Below, piece by piece: positions 1-5,334 of a stretch of 5,967 bases of DNA. Location of the stretch: NCBI GenBank assembly GCA_022565935.1, contig JADFJY010000069.1, forward strand, positions 1-5,967. Direction: 5' to 3'. The notes under the pieces are model-generated. The model was not told the DNA's origin. It saw only the letters and a program-made list of their open reading frames with translations, and searched no databases. Position 1 is the first letter of the stretch. Every line of letters starts with the position of its first letter. Made by a program: the position numbers and the translations under genes. Source of the DNA: Nitrososphaerota archaeon (lineage in GTDB: Archaea > Thermoproteota > Nitrososphaeria > Nitrososphaerales > Nitrosopumilaceae).

Positions 1-1
1 T

Positions 2-142
2 ATGGTTGGATCAACTAAATCATTTGAAGCAGAACCTGGTTCTATCATGGGAGACTTTGGATTAGGATTTAGCGAAAATATTATCCACGCATCAGATTCA
101 CAGGAAAGTTTTGATCACGAATCGAGGGTAGCATTTGAGTGA
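2..142 (+). CDS. ndk: Nucleoside diphosphate kinase, C-terminal 46 residues (5' end outside window)
   Basis: The enzyme moves the gamma-phosphate from ATP to other nucleoside diphosphates through a phospho-histidine, keeping cytosolic (d)NTP pools balanced. Only the C-terminal part is present. It carries the family signature NIIHASDS, whose His (codon 86-88) aligns with catalytic His118 of human NDPK-A. The matching Asn115, Ser120 and Glu129 positions are also kept. The usual Arg of the GTIRGD motif (human Arg105, a nucleotide-phosphate contact) is Met here (GSIMGDF). The protein ends soon after the catalytic segment, as short archaeal and bacterial forms do, without the longer C-terminal tail of the human enzyme. 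The infB start lies 6 bases beyond the stop, and ndk next to infB is a common archaeal arrangement. The ATG at position 2 is an internal Met codon, since the family is about 135-150 residues long. Family assignment is firm; the Arg-to-Met reading comes from a by-eye alignment. Confidence 0.93.
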   Translation: MVGSTKSFEAEPGSIMGDFGLGFSENIIHASDSQESFDHESRVAFE

Positions 143-144
143 TC
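139..144 (+). promoter_or_regulatory. Shine-Dalgarno of infB, overlapping the ndk stop codon
   Basis: GTGATC matches the archaeal/bacterial anti-Shine-Dalgarno complement (GGAGGTGATC) and lies 4 bases before the TTG codon at 149. It overlaps the ndk stop TGA (140-142). It supports the TTG start and suggests translation coupled to ndk. It is the only convincing ribosome binding site in the window, fitting the one gene start that lies inside a message rather than at its 5' end. Confidence 0.6.
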
Positions 145-148
145 TGGT

Positions 149-1930
149 TTGCAAATTCGTCAGCCTATAGTGGTAGTTCTTGGTCATGTAGACTCTGGTA
201 AAACATCTCTCTTAGATAAAATTCGTGGTACAGGTGTACAAGGTAGAGAAGCTGGTGGAATTACACAACACATTGGTGCAAGCTTTCTTCCAATTGAAAC
301 CATAAAAAAAACATGTGGAATATTATACAAAAAACTTGAAGAATCAGAAAATCAAGTCCCAGGAATTTTAGTTATTGATACTCCAGGACACGAAATTTTT
401 ACAAACCTTCGCTCTAGAGGAGGTTCAGCAGCTGATATTGCAATTCTTGTCGTTGATGTTAATCGTGGATTTCAACCACAAACAAATGAAAGTTTGAAGA
501 TTCTACAGAACAGAAAAGTTCCATTTGTTGTAGCACTAAACAAATGTGATCAAATTTCTGGATGGCGCAAATCTGATTCTTTATTTATCTCAAAGGTTTT
601 AAAAGAACAAGATGCATCAATCCAAGCTGATCTTGATCAAAAGATCTATGATGTAGTAGGAACTCTTTCTATTTTGGGATATAAATCAGAAGCATTTTAT
701 CGTGTTAAGGATTTCAAATCCGAGATAGCAATAGTTCCAATTTCTGCACGATCTGGAGTTGGAATTCCTGAATTACTTAGTGTATTGATAGGATTGACCC
801 AACAGTATCTTCAAAAAAGACTCAGCAAAGAAGAGAAAGATCCGCGTGGTATTGTCTTGGAGGTAAAAGATGAGGTAGGATTAGGACATACAGCAAATAT
901 TATTCTTATTGATGGAACAATCAAAAAAGAAAACAGCATTGTTGTAGCTAAAAGAGATTCTGTTGTAGTTATAAAACCAAAAGCATTACTTTTACCAAAA
1001 CCTCTTGATGAGATGCGAGATCCTAGAGATAAATTCAAACCAGTTACACAAGTAGACGCTGCTGCAGGACTAAAAATTGCATCACCTGATCTTGATGGAG
1101 TTCTTCCAGGAAGTACTCTTTATGTTGCATCAAATAAAGAAGAGATAGAAAAATTCACCAAACTCATCGAATCTGAGATGAAATCCATGTTTATTGATAC
1201 TGAAACTAATGGGATTATTCTCAAATGTGATACTATAGGCTCACTTGAGGCCATTATTGAGATGCTTAGACGATCCCAAGTACCTATTGCCAAAGCCGAC
1301 ATTGGTCCTGTTACTCGACGAGATGTCATAGAAGCAAAAGCAATTAAAGAAAAAGATAGACATCTAGGAGTTGTTTTGTCATTTAATGTAAGGGTTCTAC
1401 CTGATGCAAAAAATGAATCAGAAGACAGTCGTATCAAAGTGTTTGAGGATAAAGTAATCTATAGTTTAATTGATAATTACAATGCATGGGTTGAAGAAGA
1501 TAGTGCAAATGAAGAAGACGCAATATTTTCAGAATTAGTTCCAATCTCAAAATTTACTTTCCTCAAAGGAATGGTTTTTAGAAATAATGATCCTGCTGTT
1601 TTTGGAATTCGCATAGATGTGGGAACACTAAAACAAAAAATTCCATTTATGAACATGAAAGGAAAAAAGGTTGGAAATATTCACCAACTTCAATTAGATA
1701 AAAAAACAGTTACTTCTGCAAAAACAGGAGATGAGGTTGCTTGCTCTGTTAGAGATGTTACTATTGGTAGGCAAATCTTTGAAGAAGAAGTATACTATAC
1801 ATTTCCACCATCACATGAAGCAAAACAATTGCTTAACAGATTCATGCATAAACTAAATCCTGAAGAACAAAAAATTCTAAATGAAATAGTTAGAATTCAA
1901 CGAGAAAAAGAATCAGTATACGCTTACTAG
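149..1930 (+). CDS. infB: Translation initiation factor aIF5B (IF2-like GTPase)
   Basis: This GTPase promotes ribosomal subunit joining in archaeal translation initiation, working with initiator tRNA and aIF1A; GTP hydrolysis releases it from the ribosome. At 593 residues it has the normal archaeal length. The G domain is complete: P-loop GHVDSGKT (12-19), G2 region GGITQHIG (36-43), DTPGHE (77-82, containing the catalytic His81), NKCD (130-133) and SAR (198-200). The beta-barrel domain II follows (about 225-340), then the domain III region and a C-terminal domain IV barrel ending in helices (about 460-590). No intein interrupts the P-loop region, unlike some euryarchaeal homologues. The start is TTG: the frame is closed by the ndk TGA nine bases upstream, no ATG precedes the P-loop, and a Shine-Dalgarno (139-144) fits. 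It is probably co-transcribed with ndk. Its TAG stop overlaps the stop of the convergent thioredoxin gene. Confidence 0.97.
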   Translation: MQIRQPIVVVLGHVDSGKTSLLDKIRGTGVQGREAGGITQHIGASFLPIETIKKTCGILYKKLEESENQVPGILVIDTPGHEIFTNLRSRGGSAADIAILVVDVNRGFQPQTNESLKILQNRKVPFVVALNKCDQISGWRKSDSLFISKVLKEQDASIQADLDQKIYDVVGTLSILGYKSEAFYRVKDFKSEIAIVPISARSGVGIPELLSVLIGLTQQYLQKRLSKEEKDPRGIVLEVKDEVGLGHTANIILIDGTIKKENSIVVAKRDSVVVIKPKALLLPKPLDEMRDPRDKFKPVTQVDAAAGLKIASPDLDGVLPGSTLYVASNKEEIEKFTKLIESEMKSMFIDTETNGIILKCDTIGSLEAIIEMLRRSQVPIAKADIGPVTRRDVIEAKAIKEKDRHLGVVLSFNVRVLPDAKNESEDSRIKVFEDKVIYSLIDNYNAWVEEDSANEEDAIFSELVPISKFTFLKGMVFRNNDPAVFGIRIDVGTLKQKIPFMNMKGKKVGNIHQLQLDKKTVTSAKTGDEVACSVRDVTIGRQIFEEEVYYTFPPSHEAKQLLNRFMHKLNPEEQKILNEIVRIQREKESVYAY

Positions 1931-2328
1931 TTTGAATACTTTTTACAAATCATATGAATTCCAGGTGCGCCAACAGATCCCATCATTTTATCTACAATCT
2001 GTCCTGACTTGAACATGATAAATGTAGGAATTGATTGAACTGCAAATCTCGTTGCAATGTTTTGACTGTTATCAACATTAACTCTAGCAAATTTTATTTT
2101 TGAATAAGTTTTTGATAAACTCTCAAAAACTGGATGCATTGTCTTGCATGGTCCACACCACTCTGCCCAAAAATCAACTAATGTTGGATTCTCAGCTGAT
2201 ATTATTTGATCAAAATTAGAGTCATTCAAATCTGTGATTCCAGGCTCAATTTTGGGCTGATTTTGCTGTTTGAGCAAATTTTCTAACTGTCTTTGCTTAA
2301 TTTTCTCAATTTCTGGGTCATCAGACAT
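1927..2328 (-). CDS. Thioredoxin with N-terminal charged helical extension
   Basis: This is a cytosolic thiol-disulfide oxidoreductase. The thioredoxin fold covers about residues 31-133 of 133. It has the active site WCGPC (57-61), the preceding DFWAEW context, the cis-proline segment SIPTF (Pro101) and the late glycine-containing strand. There is no signal peptide. An extension of about 30 residues precedes the fold: an acidic start (MSDDPE), then a Gln/Lys/Leu-rich stretch likely to form an amphipathic helix. Its pattern (DDPEIEKIKQRQLENL) recalls the N-terminus of archaeal PDCD5-family proteins; this is a resemblance only. A third Cys (128) lies near the C-terminus. The ATG has no clear Shine-Dalgarno, and an AT-rich box lies 27 bases upstream. 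The gene is 44 bases downstream of a zinc ribbon gene and shares a CTAG stop with infB. Its reductase partner is not in the window. Confidence 0.95.
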   Translation of the reverse strand: MSDDPEIEKIKQRQLENLLKQQNQPKIEPGITDLNDSNFDQIISAENPTLVDFWAEWCGPCKTMHPVFESLSKTYSKIKFARVNVDNSQNIATRFAVQSIPTFIMFKSGQIVDKMMGSVGAPGIHMICKKYSN

Positions 2329-2350
2329 TATATCTCAAAAATTAGTTCTA

Positions 2351-2360
2351 CTAAAAAATC
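2351..2360 (-). promoter_or_regulatory. Possible TATA box for thioredoxin gene
   Basis: On the minus strand the sequence reads GATTTTTTAG, centred 27-28 bases before the thioredoxin ATG. That spacing would give a leaderless message and fits the lack of a clear Shine-Dalgarno. The same T-run could act as a terminator for the upstream zinc ribbon gene, whose stop is 12 bases earlier. AT-richness makes chance matches likely. Confidence 0.35.
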
Positions 2361-2372
2361 TATGTTCAACAA

Positions 2373-2519
2373 TTATTTTTCATCTGATTCTGTTGGAATT
2401 GCCTCAAATCTTCTTGATTTGCATATGGGACACCGATCAATGTATTTTGTAAAGCTAACAGAAGTATATGCAACACCACATTCACCGCAAATTCTAAGAT
2501 TCCTACCTAGTTTTCCCAT
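2373..2519 (-). CDS. Small zinc ribbon protein (48 residues)
   Basis: This short gene encodes a 48-residue protein with two Cys pairs, CGEC (11-14) and CPIC (30-33), separated by 15 residues. This is a typical zinc ribbon in which four cysteines bind one zinc. The N-terminus is basic (MGKLGRNLR), the segment after the second pair is basic (KSRR), and the tail is acidic (TESDEK), so it may bind nucleic acid or another protein. I do not recognise a named family. The coding call rests on the Cys spacing, the ATG-to-TAA frame and the fit between neighbours: 24 bases after the surface protein stop and 44 bases before thioredoxin, on the same strand. No Shine-Dalgarno is visible. A CXXC protein next to thioredoxin could hint at a redox link, but zinc binding is more likely. 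Confidence 0.8.
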   Translation of the reverse strand: MGKLGRNLRICGECGVAYTSVSFTKYIDRCPICKSRRFEAIPTESDEK

Positions 2520-2542
2520 AGTAATAATGAAAAAGTATTGTG

Positions 2543-2550
2543 ATTAAAAC
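2543..2550 (-). promoter_or_regulatory. Possible TATA box for zinc ribbon gene, overlapping the upstream stop codon
   Basis: On the minus strand the sequence reads GTTTTAAT, centred about 27 bases before the zinc ribbon ATG. It includes the TAA stop of the surface protein gene. This is the spacing expected of a leaderless promoter and would let the small gene be expressed on its own. Support is position and composition only. Confidence 0.3.
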
Positions 2551-4166
2551 CTAACTCGTCGAACTTTTCTGATTCCGTAAAACAACATCACTGGTGCTGC
2601 AAAGTACATTCCAATGTTCATCAAAATAACACCAATACCATATCCTATTACTTGTGATTCAGATTCAGCATATGACATTATTGATAGTGATGATAATAGT
2701 GGAGTTATTCCAATCTTTACTACTTCTTGGAACACTGGGTTTTCTCTTTGCATATCAGCAATGTATGGTGAAAATGAATAGTAGAATTGATTGAATCCTG
2801 TCATAAATGATACACCAGAGTCAGTTTTCATTAATTGGTTGTCACGAATCTCTCTAAGCAATTGAACTTGTGGTGCCATCTCAGAACCATATGCTGCAGT
2901 TGCAATTAGACACCCTCCACCTTCACTTTTTGTTGCAACAATTGTACATTTACCATCAATTAGTTTTGTTCCTTTACCACATTCACCAAACTCTGGTTCT
3001 TCAATTACTGGCTCGTCTAGTCCTACTGCTTTGTAAATTGTAATATCTGGATATGTTTTATCAAACCAATCTTTGTATATAATTTCATTGTTGTATCTAT
3101 CAATATAGTATTGAGGATCTAGATTTGGATCAACAAATGGTGCTAATTCTTTTGGCTCATCTAATCCTACAGCCTCATAAATTGAAGAATATTCTGAATA
3201 ATTATCATCAAACCACTTTTTGTAGCTAGCCTCTGAGTTGTATCTATCAACATAACTCTGAGGATCCTTTGATTCATCTACAAATGGTGCTGGAATTTCT
3301 AATTGTTTCTCTAGTCCTACAGCTTCATAAATTGAAGAATATTCTGAATAATTATCATCAAACCATTTTTTGTAGCTTGCTTCTGTATTGTACCTATCAA
3401 CATAACTCTGAGGATCCTTTGATTCATCTACAAATGGTGCAATTCCTAATTCTTTAGGTTCTGATGTTGTTGGTTCTGGTTCAGGTTCTTTTTCTGGCTC
3501 ATCATATGCTTGCTGTACAGTAATCTTAAATTTTTCTATATCTTCTTGAGCTCCCTTTGTTACAATAATATCAAAAAGATATTGTACAGGTATAATATTT
3601 CCATGTTTTGGTGCTGGAGTCCAAACAAATTTTCCAGAACTTGGATCTATTGTGGCTCCTTCATTGATTGCTGCACTGTTCAAACTAAAAACTGCATCAT
3701 CAATTGAACTATCAGTAAGACTAGCAGTAAATGAAATTGTTTTTTCTACTTCTATTGTTTTATCTATAATTGTTTTTAGTTGTAATACGAAATCCTGAAC
3801 CTCAAATAGTTTCTCTCCGTCAAATTCTAGTTTTATTGTAAAACCATTTTCTTCTTTTTCTTGACCCGTAAATGCAGTTGCGTCATAAATTCCTTTAAAT
3901 TTGAAGAAATCTGAAACTGGTCTTGGAATTACATTGAATTCATCAGTCGATAGAGGATCAGATAACATTCCTTTGAATGCTCCACCAGCATTACGAATAA
4001 TGACAAAGACTGAATCTGTTTCATTTAAGGTTCCAATGAAGCCGAACTTTTCATCTGTGGTGTAAAAGCTCTTTTCAAGTGACAATGATGTAACACTTGC
4101 ATAGGCTGGAACCATCATTAGTACAAATAATGAAAATACTGCAAATCCTGCTAGTCTGCTGCGCAT
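2544..4166 (-). CDS. Exported, membrane-anchored surface protein with three tandem repeats and CFI-box C-terminal domain
   Basis: This 540-residue protein has no known catalytic function. A signal peptide fills residues 1-23 (MRSR, hydrophobic core, AYA cleavage motif). Residues 24-145 look like a beta-rich domain. Residues about 158-218 resemble a putative-Ig (He_PIG/cadherin-like) fold with GATIDPSSGKFVWTP. A Pro/Glu-rich spacer (222-240) leads to three repeats at 243-285, 293-335 and 342-383, sharing DPQ-YVDRYN, YKKWFD and IY-AVGL. A small motif, CGKGTKLIDGKC (396-407), follows. The CFI-box domain begins at Cys419 with CLIATAAYGS and includes LLREIRD and YYSFSP. A membrane segment (about 506-532) and the basic tail RKVRRVRF end the protein. 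The likely topology is outside-facing, anchored at the C-terminus; CFI-box ends recur on archaeal and bacterial exported proteins. The ATG has a TATA-like box 27 bases upstream and no Shine-Dalgarno. A structural, adhesive or cell-surface binding role is inference. Confidence 0.9.
   Translation of the reverse strand: MRSRLAGFAVFSLFVLMMVPAYASVTSLSLEKSFYTTDEKFGFIGTLNETDSVFVIIRNAGGAFKGMLSDPLSTDEFNVIPRPVSDFFKFKGIYDATAFTGQEKEENGFTIKLEFDGEKLFEVQDFVLQLKTIIDKTIEVEKTISFTASLTDSSIDDAVFSLNSAAINEGATIDPSSGKFVWTPAPKHGNIIPVQYLFDIIVTKGAQEDIEKFKITVQQAYDEPEKEPEPEPTTSEPKELGIAPFVDESKDPQSYVDRYNTEASYKKWFDDNYSEYSSIYEAVGLEKQLEIPAPFVDESKDPQSYVDRYNSEASYKKWFDDNYSEYSSIYEAVGLDEPKELAPFVDPNLDPQYYIDRYNNEIIYKDWFDKTYPDITIYKAVGLDEPVIEEPEFGECGKGTKLIDGKCTIVATKSEGGGCLIATAAYGSEMAPQVQLLREIRDNQLMKTDSGVSFMTGFNQFYYSFSPYIADMQRENPVFQEVVKIGITPLLSSLSIMSYAESESQVIGYGIGVILMNIGMYFAAPVMLFYGIRKVRRVRF
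3018..3440 (-). repeat. Three in-frame tandem repeats within the surface protein gene
   Basis: Copies lie at 3312-3440, 3162-3290 and 3018-3143 in coding order, with periods of 150 and 147 bases. Copies 1 and 2 differ at 8 of 129 bases by direct comparison and at one of 43 residues (Thr/Ser). Copy 3 has 42 residues and shares about 60% with the others. The aromatic and acidic pattern (Tyr, Trp, Phe, Asp) is conserved, suggesting a small helical module. Linkers are short, and two of the three preceding a copy contain EPKEL. A recent duplication of copies 1 and 2, or gene conversion between them, would explain their identity. Confidence 0.95.
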
Positions 4167-4187
4167 AATATTGATTTATTTTGTAGA

Positions 4188-4198
4188 CTTTTAAAAAA
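4188..4198 (-). promoter_or_regulatory. Probable TATA box for surface protein gene
   Basis: The minus-strand sequence TTTTTTAAAAG is centred 27 bases before the ATG at 4166, as expected for a leaderless archaeal message. It is preceded by the small palindrome ACGCGT (4198-4203) where a BRE or regulator could bind. The six-T run could also end transcription coming from archease. Confidence 0.5.
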
Positions 4199-4221
4199 CG
4201 CGTATAATTTCTTCTATCTAT

Positions 4222-4241
4222 TTGCAAAGAATTCTTTACAA
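4222..4241. repeat. Inverted repeat over the archease stop codon
   Basis: The 20-base element TTGCAAAGAATTCTTTACAA is a perfect 12-base palindrome (AAAGAATTCTTT, 4226-4237) flanked, after one mismatched pair, by TTG and CAA. It covers the archease TAA (4236-4238) and lies 28 bases upstream of the surface gene TATA box. It could be a regulator binding site or a weak RNA hairpin near the archease 3' end. No T-run follows it directly, so a bacterial-type terminator is unlikely. Confidence 0.5.
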
Positions 4242-4652
4242 GTCAACCAAAAATTTCATGTAAACACCTTCATCCTGCCTAATCTCCATTTCGTAAAATG
4301 TAGGTGCCTTTATCTCTACTTTGAAATTGTGTCTGTGTAAATCAAGAGGCTCACCGTATGCTTTGGCAATGATTTTGTAGCCTTCTTTTTCATCAATATC
4401 AAATTCTATTCTCTTTATTGCAAATCCTTGAGTAATTAGAACAAATGTTATCTCTTCAATCCAGCTAAATAGAAGATATCTGAGGTCTTTTCCATTTGCT
4501 GAAAACTCTTTTTGATCTTTTTCCTCTACTTTGTCTTGGTCAAGTGTTAGATTAATCACAGCATCAGCTGTAACTGAAAAAGCTTCTTTGAGATCTTTTG
4601 CTGTAACTTCAATTATAGCATCAGTTGCATGATCTAAAAACTTGTAACTCAA
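4236..4652 (-). CDS. Archease (activator of RtcB RNA ligase / tRNA-modification chaperone)
   Basis: Archease helps the tRNA-splicing ligase RtcB become guanylylated and turn over, and in some archaea assists a tRNA cytosine methyltransferase. At 138 residues it has the family length. Visible family features are FLDHATD at 5-11 (family form DHTAD), SWIEEITF (63-70), GEPLDLHRH (100-108), the IKAPTFYEMEI strand region (114-124) and the terminal LVDL with Asp137. These acidic residues fit the family's metal site. The start is TTG, directly preceded in frame by TAA, so no earlier start is possible; the resulting MSYKFLDH matches the family N-terminus. A tiny frame, ATG AAT AAT TGA, lies just upstream and its TGA overlaps the TTG. 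No Shine-Dalgarno is seen. RtcB is not in the window. The gene is divergent from the DedA gene and 69 bases before the surface protein gene. Confidence 0.95.
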   Translation of the reverse strand: MSYKFLDHATDAIIEVTAKDLKEAFSVTADAVINLTLDQDKVEEKDQKEFSANGKDLRYLLFSWIEEITFVLITQGFAIKRIEFDIDEKEGYKIIAKAYGEPLDLHRHNFKVEIKAPTFYEMEIRQDEGVYMKFLVDL

Positions 4653-4672
4653 TTATTCATTTTGAAATCTTT

Positions 4673-4688
4673 CTAATTATTAATTTAG
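4673..4688 (-). promoter_or_regulatory. Possible promoter region for archease
   Basis: On the minus strand this reads CTAAATTAATAATTAG, lying about 21-36 bases before the TTG start (and 13-28 before the upstream mini-ORF ATG at 4660). It is AT-rich and could hold a TATA box, but the exact box cannot be chosen by eye. It lies in the 131-base divergent spacer (4653-4783) shared with the DedA gene, in which I see no convincing gene. Confidence 0.3.
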
Positions 4689-4752
4689 GTGGATTACCAA
4701 AAATTATTAGATACAAAATATGACTAATCAGTATGAGTTTCTACTCGTAAAG

Positions 4753-4760
4753 TAATTTAG
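4753..4760 (+). promoter_or_regulatory. Possible TATA box for DedA gene
   Basis: TAATTTAG is centred 27-28 bases upstream of the DedA ATG (4784). This fits a leaderless message and the absence of a properly spaced Shine-Dalgarno. Evidence is position and composition only. Confidence 0.35.
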
Positions 4761-4783
4761 TAGGATCTTATTTTCAGAAGCAA

Positions 4784-5323
4784 ATGGAACCCTTTGATTC
4801 GTTTTTGGTATGGGTTACAGAATTTCTAGGGAATCATCTCTATGAGGGAATATTTCTAGCAGCTTTAATTGAGACAATAATTCCACCAATTCCTACCCTT
4901 GCAATATTTCCAACCGCAGGATTCTTGGCATCACAACAAGGAATTCCATTAATTGGTGTAATTCCTATGATAATTCTTGGTGCAATTGGTGCTACCATTG
5001 GAACATCAGCAATCTATTTTATTGCATTAAAACTTGGGCGAGTGGTTTTACTTCGTTATCTAAAATATGTCAAGGTATCAGAAAAAAAATTAGAACGAGT
5101 TGAGATTTGGTTTGAAAAGTATGGAGACAAGGCAGTATTCTTGGGACGAATGATTCCAGTAATGAGGGAGATGATCTCAATTCCAGCTGGATTACTAAAA
5201 ATGAAAATTCCTAAATTTGTAATGTATACATTTGCAGGTTCCTGTGTTTGGTCTGCTGTAACAATTTTGGCTGGATATTACTTTGGTGAGGCCATAGGAC
5301 TCTCTAGTTCATCCTTACCTTAA
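4784..5323 (+). CDS. DedA-family (VTT/SNARE-associated domain) membrane protein
   Basis: This is an integral membrane protein of 179 residues. Characterised DedA relatives move lipids across membranes (undecaprenyl phosphate or phosphatidylethanolamine in bacteria) or affect membrane potential; the substrate in an archaeon with different lipids is unknown. Family features are the conserved acidic residue and prolines E30-TIIPPIP-37 in the re-entrant region, the glycine-rich helix (GAIGATIG, 66-73) ending at KLGR (83-86), FEKYGDKAVFLGR (110-122), and the second re-entrant motif IPVMREMISIPAG (124-136) with its conserved Arg128 and Pro134. The last membrane helix contains FAGSCVWSAVTILAGYYFG. 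The N-terminus begins directly at a short amphipathic stretch, and no earlier in-frame ATG is apparent. The stop lies 11 bases from the convergent response regulator stop. Confidence 0.92.
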   Translation: MEPFDSFLVWVTEFLGNHLYEGIFLAALIETIIPPIPTLAIFPTAGFLASQQGIPLIGVIPMIILGAIGATIGTSAIYFIALKLGRVVLLRYLKYVKVSEKKLERVEIWFEKYGDKAVFLGRMIPVMREMISIPAGLLKMKIPKFVMYTFAGSCVWSAVTILAGYYFGEAIGLSSSSLP

Positions 5324-5334
5324 TTTGAAATTTA

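Noticed and set aside
811..1437. Open frames on the minus strand inside infB (811-1038 and 1120-1437)
   Set aside because: They are antisense to a complete, well conserved GTPase gene, and their translations are low-complexity Ser/Ile/Leu-rich with no motif.
2270..2547. Two + strand frames across the thioredoxin/zinc ribbon region
   Set aside because: They oppose the thioredoxin start and the zinc ribbon gene, and their products lack any recognisable feature. The minus-strand zinc ribbon explains the region better.
3018..3440. Regularly spaced repeats considered as a CRISPR array
   Set aside because: The period is about 150 bases, a multiple of three, the repeat fills nearly all of it, and it translates in frame as a protein module.
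3269..3707. Two + strand frames (3269-3457 and 3510-3707) opposite the surface protein
   Set aside because: The first is a by-product of the tandem repeats read on the wrong strand. Both lie within a convincing coding sequence with signal peptide and domains.
4720..4755. Eleven-codon + strand frame in the archease/DedA spacer
   Set aside because: It has no Shine-Dalgarno, no suitable TATA box and no recognisable product. Its stop overlaps the likely DedA promoter.
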